DNA from: Chitinophagales bacterium
Lineage (GTDB): Bacteria > Bacteroidota > Bacteroidia > Chitinophagales > LD1
Direction of reading: 5' to 3'
Length of the DNA: 53,684 nucleotides
Assembly (NCBI GenBank): GCA_025057415.1
Contig: JANWXI010000006.1
Location: forward strand, 1 to 53,684
Part shown: positions 9,287-17,232 of the stretch, in pieces
Layout of the letters: the number at the start of each line of letters is the position of its first letter
Position numbering within the stretch: the stretch's first letter is position 1
Position numbers and translations under genes: made by a program
Notes under the pieces: model-generated
What the model saw: only the letters and a program-made list of their open reading frames with translations
The model's database searches: none
Told to the model about the DNA's origin: nothing

Positions 9287-10096
9287 CTACCTGCGATAAA
9301 CCTCGTAGTAAAACTTACTAAATCGAGCAGGGTGGTCCGTGTTTATCCAATCTACGTTGCTGTCAAGTAAAACTTTCCACACAGAGGGTTTATCAGGTAT
9401 GTGATAAAAGCGTATGTCTTTGCCGGCACGATGGGCGGCGCTTACAAGAGAGTCCAGTATGGTTTGCTCATGTTTGGGAAATTCCCCTCTCCCTTTCCAT
9501 TTGAAGTATCGTTCCCACGGGCTGCTGTAACGGTTAATGACTTTCGTGTATGTGGTATCGTTTAACAAAGCAACCTGTACATCCGCCATAGCCGGTTGCA
9601 AGGTATCCTCTTTTAGCAATTGTAAAGAAACTTGACCAGAAAGCAACACGCGCACAGGTCCACGGCTCACCTCCACTCCGTCTTTGTACCATGATATCAT
9701 ACTACGATAACGGCACAACAGTTCACGAAGCGCCGGGTATATCTTATCAGCGCGCTGTTTGAGGTCTATCATTAAAACAATCTGAACAGGATAGTTCGGG
9801 TAAACTGTCCCTCCGTTTTGCCAAATGATTTTCTCTAAAGGTTTAAGGTATAAATCTTCCAGGTTTTTACGGCTCGAGAGCGCCAGGGGTAAGTGAGCTA
9901 CTTTTAGTTCACCGCCATGTAAATAAATATCGGCTTCTATACTTGTAAACCCGCTTTCAAGCGCCAAATAGAGCGGTCTGCTGCGCGCGTAATCGTTATG
10001 AGAATGGGCGTGTGGTATAGGCCTTGTCTGCCCTAAAGCACAATTACAAATAATTGCCAATAAAACCAGCGTCAAAATGTGTTGCAGGATACCCAT
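9287..10096 (-). CDS. secreted PI-PLC/glycerophosphodiester phosphodiesterase-like protein (AIM6-like)
   Basis: 269 residues with a signal peptide (ILQHILTLVLLAIICNCALG). Directly after it comes HAHSHNDYARSRPLYLALE and GFTSIEADIYL, the opening of the TIM-barrel family that groups bacterial proteins with eukaryotic AIM6 within the PLC-like phosphodiesterase superfamily. The paired His and the Glu-Ala-Asp (EAD) are the expected metal and acid-base residues. Late segments FYHIPD and VDWINTDHPARF match the barrel's closing strands. Probably a periplasmic or outer-membrane phosphodiester hydrolase; the true substrate is not predictable. It overlaps the upstream small gene by 25 bp, so the two are likely co-expressed. 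Confidence 0.78.
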   Translation of the reverse strand: MGILQHILTLVLLAIICNCALGQTRPIPHAHSHNDYARSRPLYLALESGFTSIEADIYLHGGELKVAHLPLALSSRKNLEDLYLKPLEKIIWQNGGTVYPNYPVQIVLMIDLKQRADKIYPALRELLCRYRSMISWYKDGVEVSRGPVRVLLSGQVSLQLLKEDTLQPAMADVQVALLNDTTYTKVINRYSSPWERYFKWKGRGEFPKHEQTILDSLVSAAHRAGKDIRFYHIPDKPSVWKVLLDSNVDWINTDHPARFSKFYYEVYRR

Positions 10097-10320
10097 TCGT
10101 TATTGCCCGTTTTGCCCCATGCACCGGGAGTATCTGTAGTACTGTCAACCAACGCTTTGTAACACTCGTGGCCGTAGCGAACCACTGCATCTTTAGGATA
10201 GTGGGTGCTGTCGTTCCAGAGCGGCTGTTTTTCACAATCACCGCAAGGTTTATGGCAATCTGAAAGTGAAATTGCCAAAAAGGTAAACAGCACGTAAAGA
10301 GAAATACTGTATTTAAACAT
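10072..10320 (-). CDS. small secreted protein with a carbohydrate-binding-like motif
   Basis: 82 residues. A hydrophobic signal (SLYVLFTFLAISLSDC) ends in a possible lipobox, LSDC, so it may be a lipoprotein. The mature part has the spacing W...Y...DAVVRYGHECYKAL...TPGAWGKT..NEW. This resembles the small chitin-binding domains of the CBM5/12 type, in which a first Trp, an invariant 'Y.G..Y.A' and a last Trp recur. Four Cys could form two disulfides. It overlaps the phosphodiesterase gene downstream by 25 bp. The binding role is an inference from pattern only. Confidence 0.65.
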   Translation of the reverse strand: MFKYSISLYVLFTFLAISLSDCHKPCGDCEKQPLWNDSTHYPKDAVVRYGHECYKALVDSTTDTPGAWGKTGNNEWVSCNTF

Positions 10321-10324
10321 GGCC

Positions 10325-10332
10325 CAAATATA
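10325..10332 (-). promoter_or_regulatory. Bacteroidota -7 promoter box for the 10072-10320 gene
   Basis: The minus strand reads TATATTTG, an exact TAnnTTTG match, ending only 4 bp before the ATG at 10320. A transcript starting at the usual distance would begin at or just before the start codon, implying a leaderless or near-leaderless message. Confidence 0.5.
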
Positions 10333-10580
10333 GTGATATCCCTATCGTATTGACAGAGCAGCAAAATGAAATTCATTTCTTAAATAAGGCACAAAAACAC
10401 TTCGCAACTACTCCAACCACGCAAATACAATACATTAAAACTGAATAATTTGGCAGCTAAAAATGTCACGTGCATTCCGGACACTATAAATATTGTTTTC
10501 AGAATCACTATTCAAATAATCAGAATGTATCAGGAATTAAACTCATATAAATAAACCACTGCTTAAATCATTTTTATTCT

Positions 10581-10856
10581 GGGGGTGCCCCCGCTGCCAA
10601 GCGCTGCAAGGCAGCGGGGTCGGGCTTGCTACGGGGTACGCTGTCGCTTCCGCCGCGCCCGTAAATTTTTTAGATTTTTCAATGGTACGGGCACGGCCGC
10701 TTCGCTGCGCTCGCGCCCTTCGCATCCCTCACCCAAACAAACGCTGCGGCAACCCTTGTTTTGTGCAGAGCAGCACAGGCATGCTGGTGTTGCCGCGATA
10801 ATTTATATTAAGAATTAATTTAATGAGGTAAGTGTGTGCCTCGTGGCGCGCGCCGC
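10581..10856 (+). repeat. GC-rich dispersed repeat, copy B (type I, full length)
   Basis: Head GGGGGTGCCCCC at 10581. Perfect 10-bp head stem (10589-10598 with 10610-10619), loop of 11 bases. The second, type I, hairpin pairs 10653-10663 with 10686-10696 with one mismatch around a 22-base AT-rich loop. The tail hairpin is a perfect 8-bp stem (10746-10753 with 10789-10796). An AT-rich box follows (about 10797-10825) and the copy ends at the palindrome GGCGCGCGCC (10845-10854). A T-rich run precedes the head. It lies between divergent genes, 260 bp from the start at 10320 on its head side. Confidence 0.87.
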
Positions 10857-10890
10857 GTGAACTCCATCCAATCAAACTTCACAGCAATAG

Positions 10891-11046
10891 CCCTGCGTTC
10901 CGCCTGCGGCGGCACACAGGGTTACAACACAAATACCCACATTCCCACGTAGCGCGCATCTGAGCCATTGGCACGGGTGCAGAAACATATTGCCTCTGTG
11001 AAATTCCACATAATCTCGCGGGTCGCCTGCCTGCGGCAGGCGACCC
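10891..11046. repeat. pair of GC-rich hairpins sharing the loop TGC
   Basis: A perfect 12-bp inverted repeat (11020-11031 with 11035-11046, loop TGC) and, 107 bp before it, a 5-bp one (10900-10904 with 10908-10912, also loop TGC) nested inside CCCTG/CAGGG arms. No T tract follows either, so they are not ordinary terminators. They do not resemble the dispersed repeat family in sequence. Confidence 0.6.
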
Positions 11047-11286
11047 CGCATAAAACAACATTCAGTAAGCTCTTAACCGCTTACTATAATTCTATACTTC
11101 CACACTCTCCTACATCGGTAATCCTTTCCAAATCATCAGGGTTTATCACGAAGGAAATTTCACCTGCGTAACCAAACGCCTGCTTCAATCACTTCTATAA
11201 ACTGAAATATTGGTAGTTAAAAAACTACTTTTCACCTGTTATGAAATTAACCAACCTTTGCCATACATTCGCGCGCTGATTTTACC

Positions 11287-11733
11287 ATGCGAAATATTGA
11301 TTTGCCGGAAGAGCGCAAAAAGTACCGCTTCAGAATGCAACTGGATATCCGGTGGAGCGATATGGATGAAATGCGCCACGTTAACAATGCAGTTTACCTC
11401 ACGTATTTTGAACAGGCACGGGTATATTATTTTCATGAAGCTTGTCATTGGAACTGGCAGGAAATTGGTGTTATATTAGCTAATGCACACGTGGAGTATA
11501 TTCGTCCGGTGGTATTTCCAAACCCGACTTTCGTGCATGTGCGCACCAGCCGGCTGGGTAACAAAAGTTTTGAGTTGCAGTATCTGATTACCAGCCAGGT
11601 AAACGGAGAGGAACAACTAACCACCACCGGTTATACCACCATGGTAATGTACGACTATGTCTCCGGAAAAAGCGTACCCATGCCCGAGCATATCCGCGAG
11701 CGATTAAGAGCTTACGAACCTGAAAATATTTAA
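11287..11733 (+). CDS. acyl-CoA thioesterase, YbgC-like hotdog fold
   Basis: 148 residues, the size of a single hotdog-fold 4HBT thioesterase. The segment DMDEMRHVNNAVYLTYFEQAR (from residue 25) carries the 'D-x-D..-x-x-H-x-N-N-x-x-Y' pattern in which the Asp and His line the active site, followed by the FPNP and GYTTMVMYD strands. It should hydrolyse acyl-CoA thioesters in the cytoplasm; chain preference cannot be read. The gene downstream begins 2 bp after its stop, so the two are an operon. Upstream is the long gene-free stretch with repeat copy B. Confidence 0.85.
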   Translation: MRNIDLPEERKKYRFRMQLDIRWSDMDEMRHVNNAVYLTYFEQARVYYFHEACHWNWQEIGVILANAHVEYIRPVVFPNPTFVHVRTSRLGNKSFELQYLITSQVNGEEQLTTTGYTTMVMYDYVSGKSVPMPEHIRERLRAYEPENI

Positions 11734-11735
11734 CC

Positions 11736-12350
11736 GTGTTACTGCGCATCAATCCTGATAATATTGACGACCGCCTGATATGGCAGGTTGTGAATTGCCT
11801 GAAAAGGGGCGGTGTAATCATCTATCCCACCGATACGGTTTACACCCTCGGCTGCGACCTTACGCACCCGGAGGCATACGAGCGGGTGTGCAAACTGAAA
11901 GGTGTAAAACCCAACAAGGCAAACTTTTCTATGGTGTGTTATGACTTAAGCCACATTAGCGATTTTACTACTAACGTACCTACACCGGTTTATAAGATGA
12001 TGAAGCGGTGCCTGCCGGGGCCCTATACATTTATTTTAAATGGCAATAACCAACTTTCCAAAATATTCGGTTACAACAAAAAAACTATCGGCATACGGGT
12101 ACCCGACCACCCCATAGCCCGTGCCATTGTGGATGAATTGGGCGCACCAATCCTCTCAGCATCTATTAAAAACGAAGACACAATTTTGGAGTATATCACG
12201 GACCCTGAGGAGATTTACGCAGTTTACGAAAAACTGGTTGACATCGTAATTGACGGTGGCGCAGGCGGTAATGTTCCCTCTACTATCATTGACTATACCG
12301 GCAGTGAACCGGTGCTGGTGCGCAGTGGAGCAGGACCCTTTCCTGTCTGA
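11736..12350 (+). CDS. Sua5/YciO/YrdC-family protein (L-threonylcarbamoyladenylate synthase-like)
   Basis: 204 residues of YrdC fold, the enzyme class that makes threonylcarbamoyl-AMP for tRNA t6A37 modification. Visible motifs: PTDTVYTLGCD near residue 30, KGVKPNK, IGIRVPDHP, APILSASIKNED and PSTIIDYTG. It is of the short YciO-like subtype without a Sua5 C-terminal domain, so a role in t6A is likely but not certain. The start is GTG at 11736, 2 bp after the thioesterase stop; no ATG exists before the conserved region. It ends convergent to the surface-protein gene at 12470. Confidence 0.87.
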   Translation: MLLRINPDNIDDRLIWQVVNCLKRGGVIIYPTDTVYTLGCDLTHPEAYERVCKLKGVKPNKANFSMVCYDLSHISDFTTNVPTPVYKMMKRCLPGPYTFILNGNNQLSKIFGYNKKTIGIRVPDHPIARAIVDELGAPILSASIKNEDTILEYITDPEEIYAVYEKLVDIVIDGGAGGNVPSTIIDYTGSEPVLVRSGAGPFPV

Positions 12351-12387
12351 TTAAACATCGTCAATACGGGAGCTACTCAAACAAATG

Positions 12388-12412
12388 GCAACTCATTATT
12401 ATGAGTTTGCTG
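12388..12412. terminator. possible hairpin between convergent genes
   Basis: Arms AACTCAT (12390-12396) and ATGAGTT (12401-12407) form a 7-bp stem with a 4-base loop, extended by GC pairs past a one-base bulge. No strong T tract follows on either strand. Its place between two convergent genes (12350 and 12470) is the main reason to suspect a terminator. Confidence 0.35.
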
Positions 12413-12469
12413 CACCCGACAACCGTATGCCACTGATTGGTCGGATTGCTCCATACACATACCGGATAA

Positions 12470-15412
12470 TCAACGCAACAAACAAACGGTACCACGGTAA
12501 TTGTATGTAACATTTTTATTACTTACGGTTCTGACAACGTAAACGTAATTGTCTGCAGGACATTCACGGCCGCGATACGAGCCATCCCATGCTTTATTGA
12601 TGTTGTTGGTTTCAAACACTTTTTCTCCCCAACGATTAAAAACTTTTATATCTGCATAGATGATTCCAGACCCGTAAATGAGCCAACCGTCGTTGTTGCC
12701 GTCTCCATTGGGACTAAAGGCATTAGGAATAAAAATAATGTAGGGAATATCCGGCTCACATTCTTCAAACGTAACGAATATGCTTGCTGTTCCGGTACAT
12801 CCGTTCACATCGGTTACGGTAACAGAATAATCCCCGGAAGCGGTAGCTTGAATTGTTGAGGTTGTCTCCCCGGTATTCCACTGATACACCGCATAACTGC
12901 CGGGGTTCAATAACACTGTACTATCTGCGCATACTGAGATGTTACTACCGAGGTTTACAGGGGTAACTGTAAAAAGCTGCACCGTAACGGAAGCAGAGCC
13001 GGTGCAATTTCCGTCCGAAACTGTTACCTGATAGGGTCCTGGCGTTTGCACGGAAATTTGCGCAGAGGTAGAGCCGTTGCTCCATACGTAACTAATTCCT
13101 CCATTTGCCGTGAGGGTAGTGCTGCCTCCCGGGCAAAATGAAGTGTTGCCGGAGATTCCCGCCACCACAGGAGGTAATTCTGTTACGGTAGCTGAGGCGC
13201 TGCCCGTGCAACCTGCATCTGAAGCAGTGACACTGTACGTACCCCCTGATGTTACAGTAACATAGGCAGAATTATTACCGGTGTTCCAAACATAAGATGT
13301 ACCTCCGGTGGCCGTGAGCGTGGTACTGCCGCCCTGGCATATACTCAGGTTGCCGTTAATGCTTACATTAAGTTGCATAAGTTCCGTAACAACTACCGTT
13401 GCAGTGGCGCTGCAACCGTTTGCATCGGTGCCGGTAACCGTGTAATTTCCTTGCGTAAGAGTTACAGAAGCCGTGTTTTGACCGGTGCTCCACTGATAGG
13501 AATTCGCTCCGGTGGCTGTTAGTGTAGTGTTACCACCTGTGCAATATGTAAGTTGACCATTGATTTGCACCGAAGGTAAAGAGTTCTCACTTACTGTGAC
13601 GGATGCCGATGCCGTACAGTTGTTAATGTCTGTACCGGTAACCGAATAACCGCCTTGGGTAACGGTAACAGAAGGCGTATTTTGCCCGCTGCTCCATTGA
13701 TACGTATTAGCCCCTGAAGCAGTAAGAATGGTATTGCTACCCGCACAATAGGTCAGATTACCGGAAATACTCACGGTCGGTGCGCTGTGAGCGCTCACAG
13801 TAGCCGACGCTGCGCCGGTACAACCATTTGCATCGGTAACGGTTACAGTGTAACTACCTACACCCACGGTAACAGAAGCCGTGTTATCACCGGTATTCCA
13901 GATGTAAGTAGTGCCGCCATTTGCTGTGAGCGTTGTGGTACTTCCCGGACAAACTGTAAAATTACCGGTGATATTAGCCGGTGCTACGGCAATCTCGGTT
14001 ACAGCGGCAAGGGCTGTATCACTGCAATTTTGTGTATTGGTCACTACTACAGCGTAACTCCCCTGTGTTAATACTATCTGAGGGTTGTTACCTATCAAAT
14101 TTCCGGTAGAAAGGTCATACCACGAATACGCTGTCCCTCCCGATGCTGTGAGCGTAGTGTTTTCTCCAACACAATAAGTGATGTTCCCCTGAATAACAGC
14201 CACAGGTACAGGCAAAGGCGCCTGAATAGAGAAGGGTGCACTGGAACCTGACTGGCAGGTGCCGTCTATCGCCTCTACGGTATAAACGGTGCCCGGAGTA
14301 AGCCCGCTGATGTTACCGCCTGCACTCACGGTAGGCCCCGCCGGCTGAAACTGATACGTGTATGCGGCGTTGTAATTAGCAATAACGGCACTGCCGGATG
14401 TGCCACATCCCGGTGGACTGGTGTTTATTACGGGCGCTGCCGGGTTTCCTGTTGCAGGGTCAATGCTGAAGGGGTTACTGGGCGGAGAGGCGCAGGGTCC
14501 GGTGCCTGACGTTATTGTATAGGAAGTACCGGGTGTGAGTCCGTTTATTACGCCACCGGCGCCTACGGTCGGTCCAGGAGGGTTAAAAGAATATACTCCG
14601 CCTGACTGATAATTAGCAATGGTAGCAGTACCGTTATTGGTGCATGTAGGTGATGTGACATTGATGACAGGACTGGTTGGGGCAGGTATGGTAGAAGTGT
14701 AAGTTATCAGTATGCCTCCCGGCGCCCCGTTTCCACCGTCAGAGTTGCCGCCTCCTGCCCCACCCCCGCCATAAGTAGAACCATTGGCGCTGGTAGTGGG
14801 ACCTCCCGCGCCTCCTGCAGGACCTGCGCCATTGCCCCCCGCGCCTCCGTTACCACCGCTACCATTATTACCGGATGCTCCATTGTTATTTGTGCTTCCA
14901 CCGCTTGCCGAGCCACCCGCTCCACCGTTGCCGGGGCTACCGCCGGTACCTGAGCCCCCCGTTCCTTGAGCGCCACCATTCGCTACAAGGTTTACCGGAT
15001 TTCCATTCGCGTCTGTACCGGTGAATGAGCTGCTGCCTCCCGGTGAACCCGGGCTACCCGATACTCCGTCCGGCCCGCCATCACCACCGCATCCACCAGC
15101 CCCGACAGAATAATTGAATGAGCTGCCGGGCGTTACATTAATGGTTATCGTAGTGTAACCACCTCCACCACCACCGCCCCCACCGCGGGTATTAAAAAGT
15201 CCGCCGTTGCTACCTCCTCCGCCCCCTCCTCCACCACCGCCTCCACCATACACCTGCACCGTAATACCGGTTACTGTACAAGGCACCACCCATGTACCAG
15301 TGGATGCCCCACCGTTGCAACCGCTTGGGCCGGAGAGTGTTACATCCTGTGCATGGATCGCAGCACATATAATGACAAATAATATAAATATTGTATATTT
15401 TTTACTTACCAT
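12470..15412 (-). CDS. T9SS type B surface protein with glycine-rich domain and seven Ig-like repeats
   Basis: 980 residues from the ATG at 15412. That start is preferred to one 36 bp upstream because it opens a clean signal peptide (VSKKYTIFILFVIICAAIHA) and because a -7 promoter box (15442-15449) lies inside the longer frame. An unusual domain follows (~30-260) with runs of 12 and 9 glycines and then GG-x-GG and NGG-type repeats. Two similar modules with SFDP-like ends follow, then seven Ig-like repeats of ~64 residues, each with a 'C.G..TTLTA.GG..Y.W..G' core. The end carries PNAFSPNGDGNND and FNRWG, the type B T9SS sorting signature. Probably a secreted fibre or adhesin. The glycine-rich coding DNA yields a proline-rich antisense frame that is not a gene. 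Confidence 0.87.
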   Translation of the reverse strand: MVSKKYTIFILFVIICAAIHAQDVTLSGPSGCNGGASTGTWVVPCTVTGITVQVYGGGGGGGGGGGGSNGGLFNTRGGGGGGGGGYTTITINVTPGSSFNYSVGAGGCGGDGGPDGVSGSPGSPGGSSSFTGTDANGNPVNLVANGGAQGTGGSGTGGSPGNGGAGGSASGGSTNNNGASGNNGSGGNGGAGGNGAGPAGGAGGPTTSANGSTYGGGGAGGGNSDGGNGAPGGILITYTSTIPAPTSPVINVTSPTCTNNGTATIANYQSGGVYSFNPPGPTVGAGGVINGLTPGTSYTITSGTGPCASPPSNPFSIDPATGNPAAPVINTSPPGCGTSGSAVIANYNAAYTYQFQPAGPTVSAGGNISGLTPGTVYTVEAIDGTCQSGSSAPFSIQAPLPVPVAVIQGNITYCVGENTTLTASGGTAYSWYDLSTGNLIGNNPQIVLTQGSYAVVVTNTQNCSDTALAAVTEIAVAPANITGNFTVCPGSTTTLTANGGTTYIWNTGDNTASVTVGVGSYTVTVTDANGCTGAASATVSAHSAPTVSISGNLTYCAGSNTILTASGANTYQWSSGQNTPSVTVTQGGYSVTGTDINNCTASASVTVSENSLPSVQINGQLTYCTGGNTTLTATGANSYQWSTGQNTASVTLTQGNYTVTGTDANGCSATATVVVTELMQLNVSINGNLSICQGGSTTLTATGGTSYVWNTGNNSAYVTVTSGGTYSVTASDAGCTGSASATVTELPPVVAGISGNTSFCPGGSTTLTANGGISYVWSNGSTSAQISVQTPGPYQVTVSDGNCTGSASVTVQLFTVTPVNLGSNISVCADSTVLLNPGSYAVYQWNTGETTSTIQATASGDYSVTVTDVNGCTGTASIFVTFEECEPDIPYIIFIPNAFSPNGDGNNDGWLIYGSGIIYADIKVFNRWGEKVFETNNINKAWDGSYRGRECPADNYVYVVRTVSNKNVTYNYRGTVCLLR

Positions 15413-15441
15413 ATATACCTTGAAACAATTAGTAGTCCATG

Positions 15442-15449
15442 CAAACATA
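15442..15449 (-). promoter_or_regulatory. Bacteroidota -7 promoter box for the 12470-15412 gene
   Basis: The minus strand reads TATGTTTG, an exact TAnnTTTG match, 29 bp before the ATG at 15412. This gives a short leader of about 20 bases and supports 15412 as the start. It lies in the 82-bp space shared with the divergent hydrolase gene. Confidence 0.5.
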
Positions 15450-15494
15450 CGGATAAATAAGATTTATTCGCGCCGCTTACTCCCTGAAATTTTC

Positions 15495-16391
15495 ATGACA
15501 ACCAAGCGCTCTGATAACAAGATACCCGAAAAACTTAAGTGGTTGCAACGTTTCTTTGCTGTGGCTGGCCGCATTGCACCGCTACCCGCTATCCACCTGA
15601 TGGTGCGGGTGGTTTTTACCCCCAAGCGTCGCGCATTGCGTCCCCCTCACCGCGAGCTGTTGAGCCAAGCTGTAAAACATACCCTGACGGTAAATGAGTT
15701 TTTAGAACCGAAAAAATATATTAAAATAAAATATTATACATGGGGCAAAGGCAAACGCACGGTAATGCTGGCACATGGTTGGGAAGCCATGGCGTTGGAT
15801 TATTATAAGATGATTCCCCACTTACTGAAAGCAGGATACAGGGTGCTTGCCTTTGACGGGCCAGCCCATGGCGGTTCGGAGGGAAAGAACACAAACCTTT
15901 TACATTTCCGCGATGTAATGTATGAAATCATACAAAAGGAGGGTGTTCCCTATGCCCTCATCGGGCACTCTATGGGCGGGGGCGCTTCGTGTTACCTGCT
16001 CATGGAAAAACCCGTCAGGGTAACCAAGCTGGTATTGATTGCCATACCCATCAATTCGCGCAGGTTTTTTGATGAAACATTCGCGTTGCTCCGTATTCCC
16101 CGCAAAATGCAGCAAATATTTTTCAAGACCATGGAAGAAGAACTGCGTTACAGTATAGACCGCATGAATTTAATCACCAGAGAGGAGCCGATAAAGGCAG
16201 AAGATATACTGTTGCTGTACGACCCTGAAGATGAGGTTATCTCTGTAAATGACCTGCAGGTATTTGCGTCAAAACATCCTGAGATAAAAACGGTAATCAT
16301 CCCCGATAGCGGCCACCATCAAATTTTACGAAAACGCTATACGATTGAAGAAGTGTTGCGGTTCTTGGATGATGGAGTACAATTGGATTGA
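15495..16391 (+). CDS. alpha/beta-fold hydrolase
   Basis: 298 residues, no signal peptide, so cytoplasmic. Sequence order fits the fold: MLAHGW (oxyanion strand, ~91-96), FDGPAHGGSEG, the nucleophile elbow GHSMGG with Ser159, YDPEDEV with the acid near residue 243-246, and DSGHH with His274/275. The basic N terminus (residues 1-50) may be membrane-associated. The ATG at 15495 is chosen because the longer frame upstream runs antisense through the glycine-rich gene and encodes only a proline run. Substrate unknown; the family includes esterases, peptidases and C-C hydrolases. It is transcribed divergently from the surface-protein gene. Confidence 0.85.
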   Translation: MTTKRSDNKIPEKLKWLQRFFAVAGRIAPLPAIHLMVRVVFTPKRRALRPPHRELLSQAVKHTLTVNEFLEPKKYIKIKYYTWGKGKRTVMLAHGWEAMALDYYKMIPHLLKAGYRVLAFDGPAHGGSEGKNTNLLHFRDVMYEIIQKEGVPYALIGHSMGGGASCYLLMEKPVRVTKLVLIAIPINSRRFFDETFALLRIPRKMQQIFFKTMEEELRYSIDRMNLITREEPIKAEDILLLYDPEDEVISVNDLQVFASKHPEIKTVIIPDSGHHQILRKRYTIEEVLRFLDDGVQLD

Positions 16392-16402
16392 TTTTCACCT
16401 TG

Positions 16403-16420
16403 GTCAGACCTTGGTCTGAC
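16403..16420. promoter_or_regulatory. perfect inverted repeat upstream of trmD
   Basis: GTCAGACC TT GGTCTGAC: 8-bp arms around a TT centre, starting 11 bp after the hydrolase stop and about 127 bp before trmD. There is no T tract after it. It could be an operator, a transcript 3'-end stem or an mRNA-stabilising hairpin. Confidence 0.4.
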
Positions 16421-16546
16421 TAAACTACCCCACCCACTCTCCGCCGCTTACCCGCGTTAAACTCTCTGCAACGTAAACCGCTACCTTTTTTTAACTCAAC
16501 TAAGCTGTGTTATTGGTATATTGCAGCCCCAATCGGAGGCATCGCG

Positions 16547-17224
16547 ATGCGCATTGATGTTATTACAGTTCATCCGGAATTACTTGCCAGTCCTTTCAGT
16601 CACTCCATACTGAAAAGAGCCAGGCAAAAGGGATTATTGGAAATAAATCTCATCAACCTGCGGGATTTCGCTAAGAATAAACACCGCACTACAGATGATT
16701 ATCAATATGGTGGCGGCGCGGGCATGGTGATGCTGTGCGAGCCGATTGCAAACTGCCTGGACCACCTGCTCAGCGAACGCAACTATGATGAAATTATCTA
16801 CATGACCCCCGATGGAGAAACCCTTCAACAACAAACCGTTAACCAACTCTCACTAAAGCAAAACATCATCATTCTTTGCGGTCACTACAAAGGAGTTGAT
16901 GAACGTATCCGCCAGTTATACATCACCAAAGAAATTTCTATTGGCGACTACGTGTTGAGTGGGGGTGAATTACCTGCGGCTGTACTGATTGATGCCATCG
17001 GGCGGCTGATACCGGGCGTCCTGAATGATGAAACGAGTGCGCTGTTTGACTCTTTTCAGGACGGGCTGCTCTCCTACCCGGTTTATTCAAGGCCCGAAGT
17101 ATTCCGCGGTTTGAAAGTGCCCGATGTATTGCTTTCGGGCAATGAAAAGCTGATACGGGAGTGGCGTTACGAAAAGGCGCTCGAGCGCACCCGCGCGCGC
17201 CGTCCCGATTTGCTGAAAGAATAA
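16547..17224 (+). CDS. trmD: tRNA (guanine-N1)-methyltransferase
   Basis: SPOUT-class enzyme that methylates G37 at N1 in tRNAs, using S-adenosylmethionine; it protects the reading frame in translation. Full length at 225 residues. Family motifs: DVITVHPE at the start, YGGGAGMVM (~54-62), [10 protein letters not shown] and the SAM-binding knot segment [15 protein letters not shown], followed by [14 protein letters not shown]. It is followed after 8 bp by the M1 peptidase gene on the same strand. Unlike the usual rpsP-rimM-trmD-rplS arrangement of many bacteria, no ribosomal-protein gene is adjacent. Confidence 0.96.
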   Translation: MRIDVITVHPELLASPFSHSILKRARQKGLLEINLINLRDFAKNKHRTTDDYQYGGGAGMVMLCEPIANCLDHLLSERNYDEIIYMTPDGETLQQQTVNQLSLKQNIIILCGHYKGVDERIRQLYITKEISIGDYVLSGGELPAAVLIDAIGRLIPGVLNDETSALFDSFQDGLLSYPVYSRPEVFRGLKVPDVLLSGNEKLIREWRYEKALERTRARRPDLLKE

Positions 17225-17232
17225 TCTTATAT

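Larger units (their letters stand above)
10321..11286. other. gene-free stretch, 966 bp
   Basis: No credible gene. It contains a promoter box (10325-10332), an AT-rich run to 10580, repeat copy B (10581-10856), two GC-rich hairpins (10900-10912 and 11020-11046) and an AT-rich leader to 11286 with a small stem at 11213-11228 followed by T residues. The short open frames in it read through the repeat or the hairpins. Confidence 0.6.

Noticed and set aside
10891-11046. GC hairpins as a rho-independent terminator or tRNA remnant
   Set aside because: No T tract follows on either strand, and no tRNA-like TTCGA arm or acceptor end is visible.
14707-14979. Long antisense frames in the glycine-rich domain of the 12470-15412 gene
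   Set aside because: Pure consequence of repetitive glycine codons on the opposite strand; no signal peptide, start or domain.
15207-15494. N-terminal extension of the alpha/beta hydrolase beginning with a poly-proline run
   Set aside because: The segment is antisense to the glycine runs of the divergent surface-protein gene; the hydrolase family begins after 15495.
17161-17232. Upstream start for the M1 peptidase inside trmD
   Set aside because: It encodes basic residues from the trmD 3' end out of frame; the signal peptide starts at 17233.
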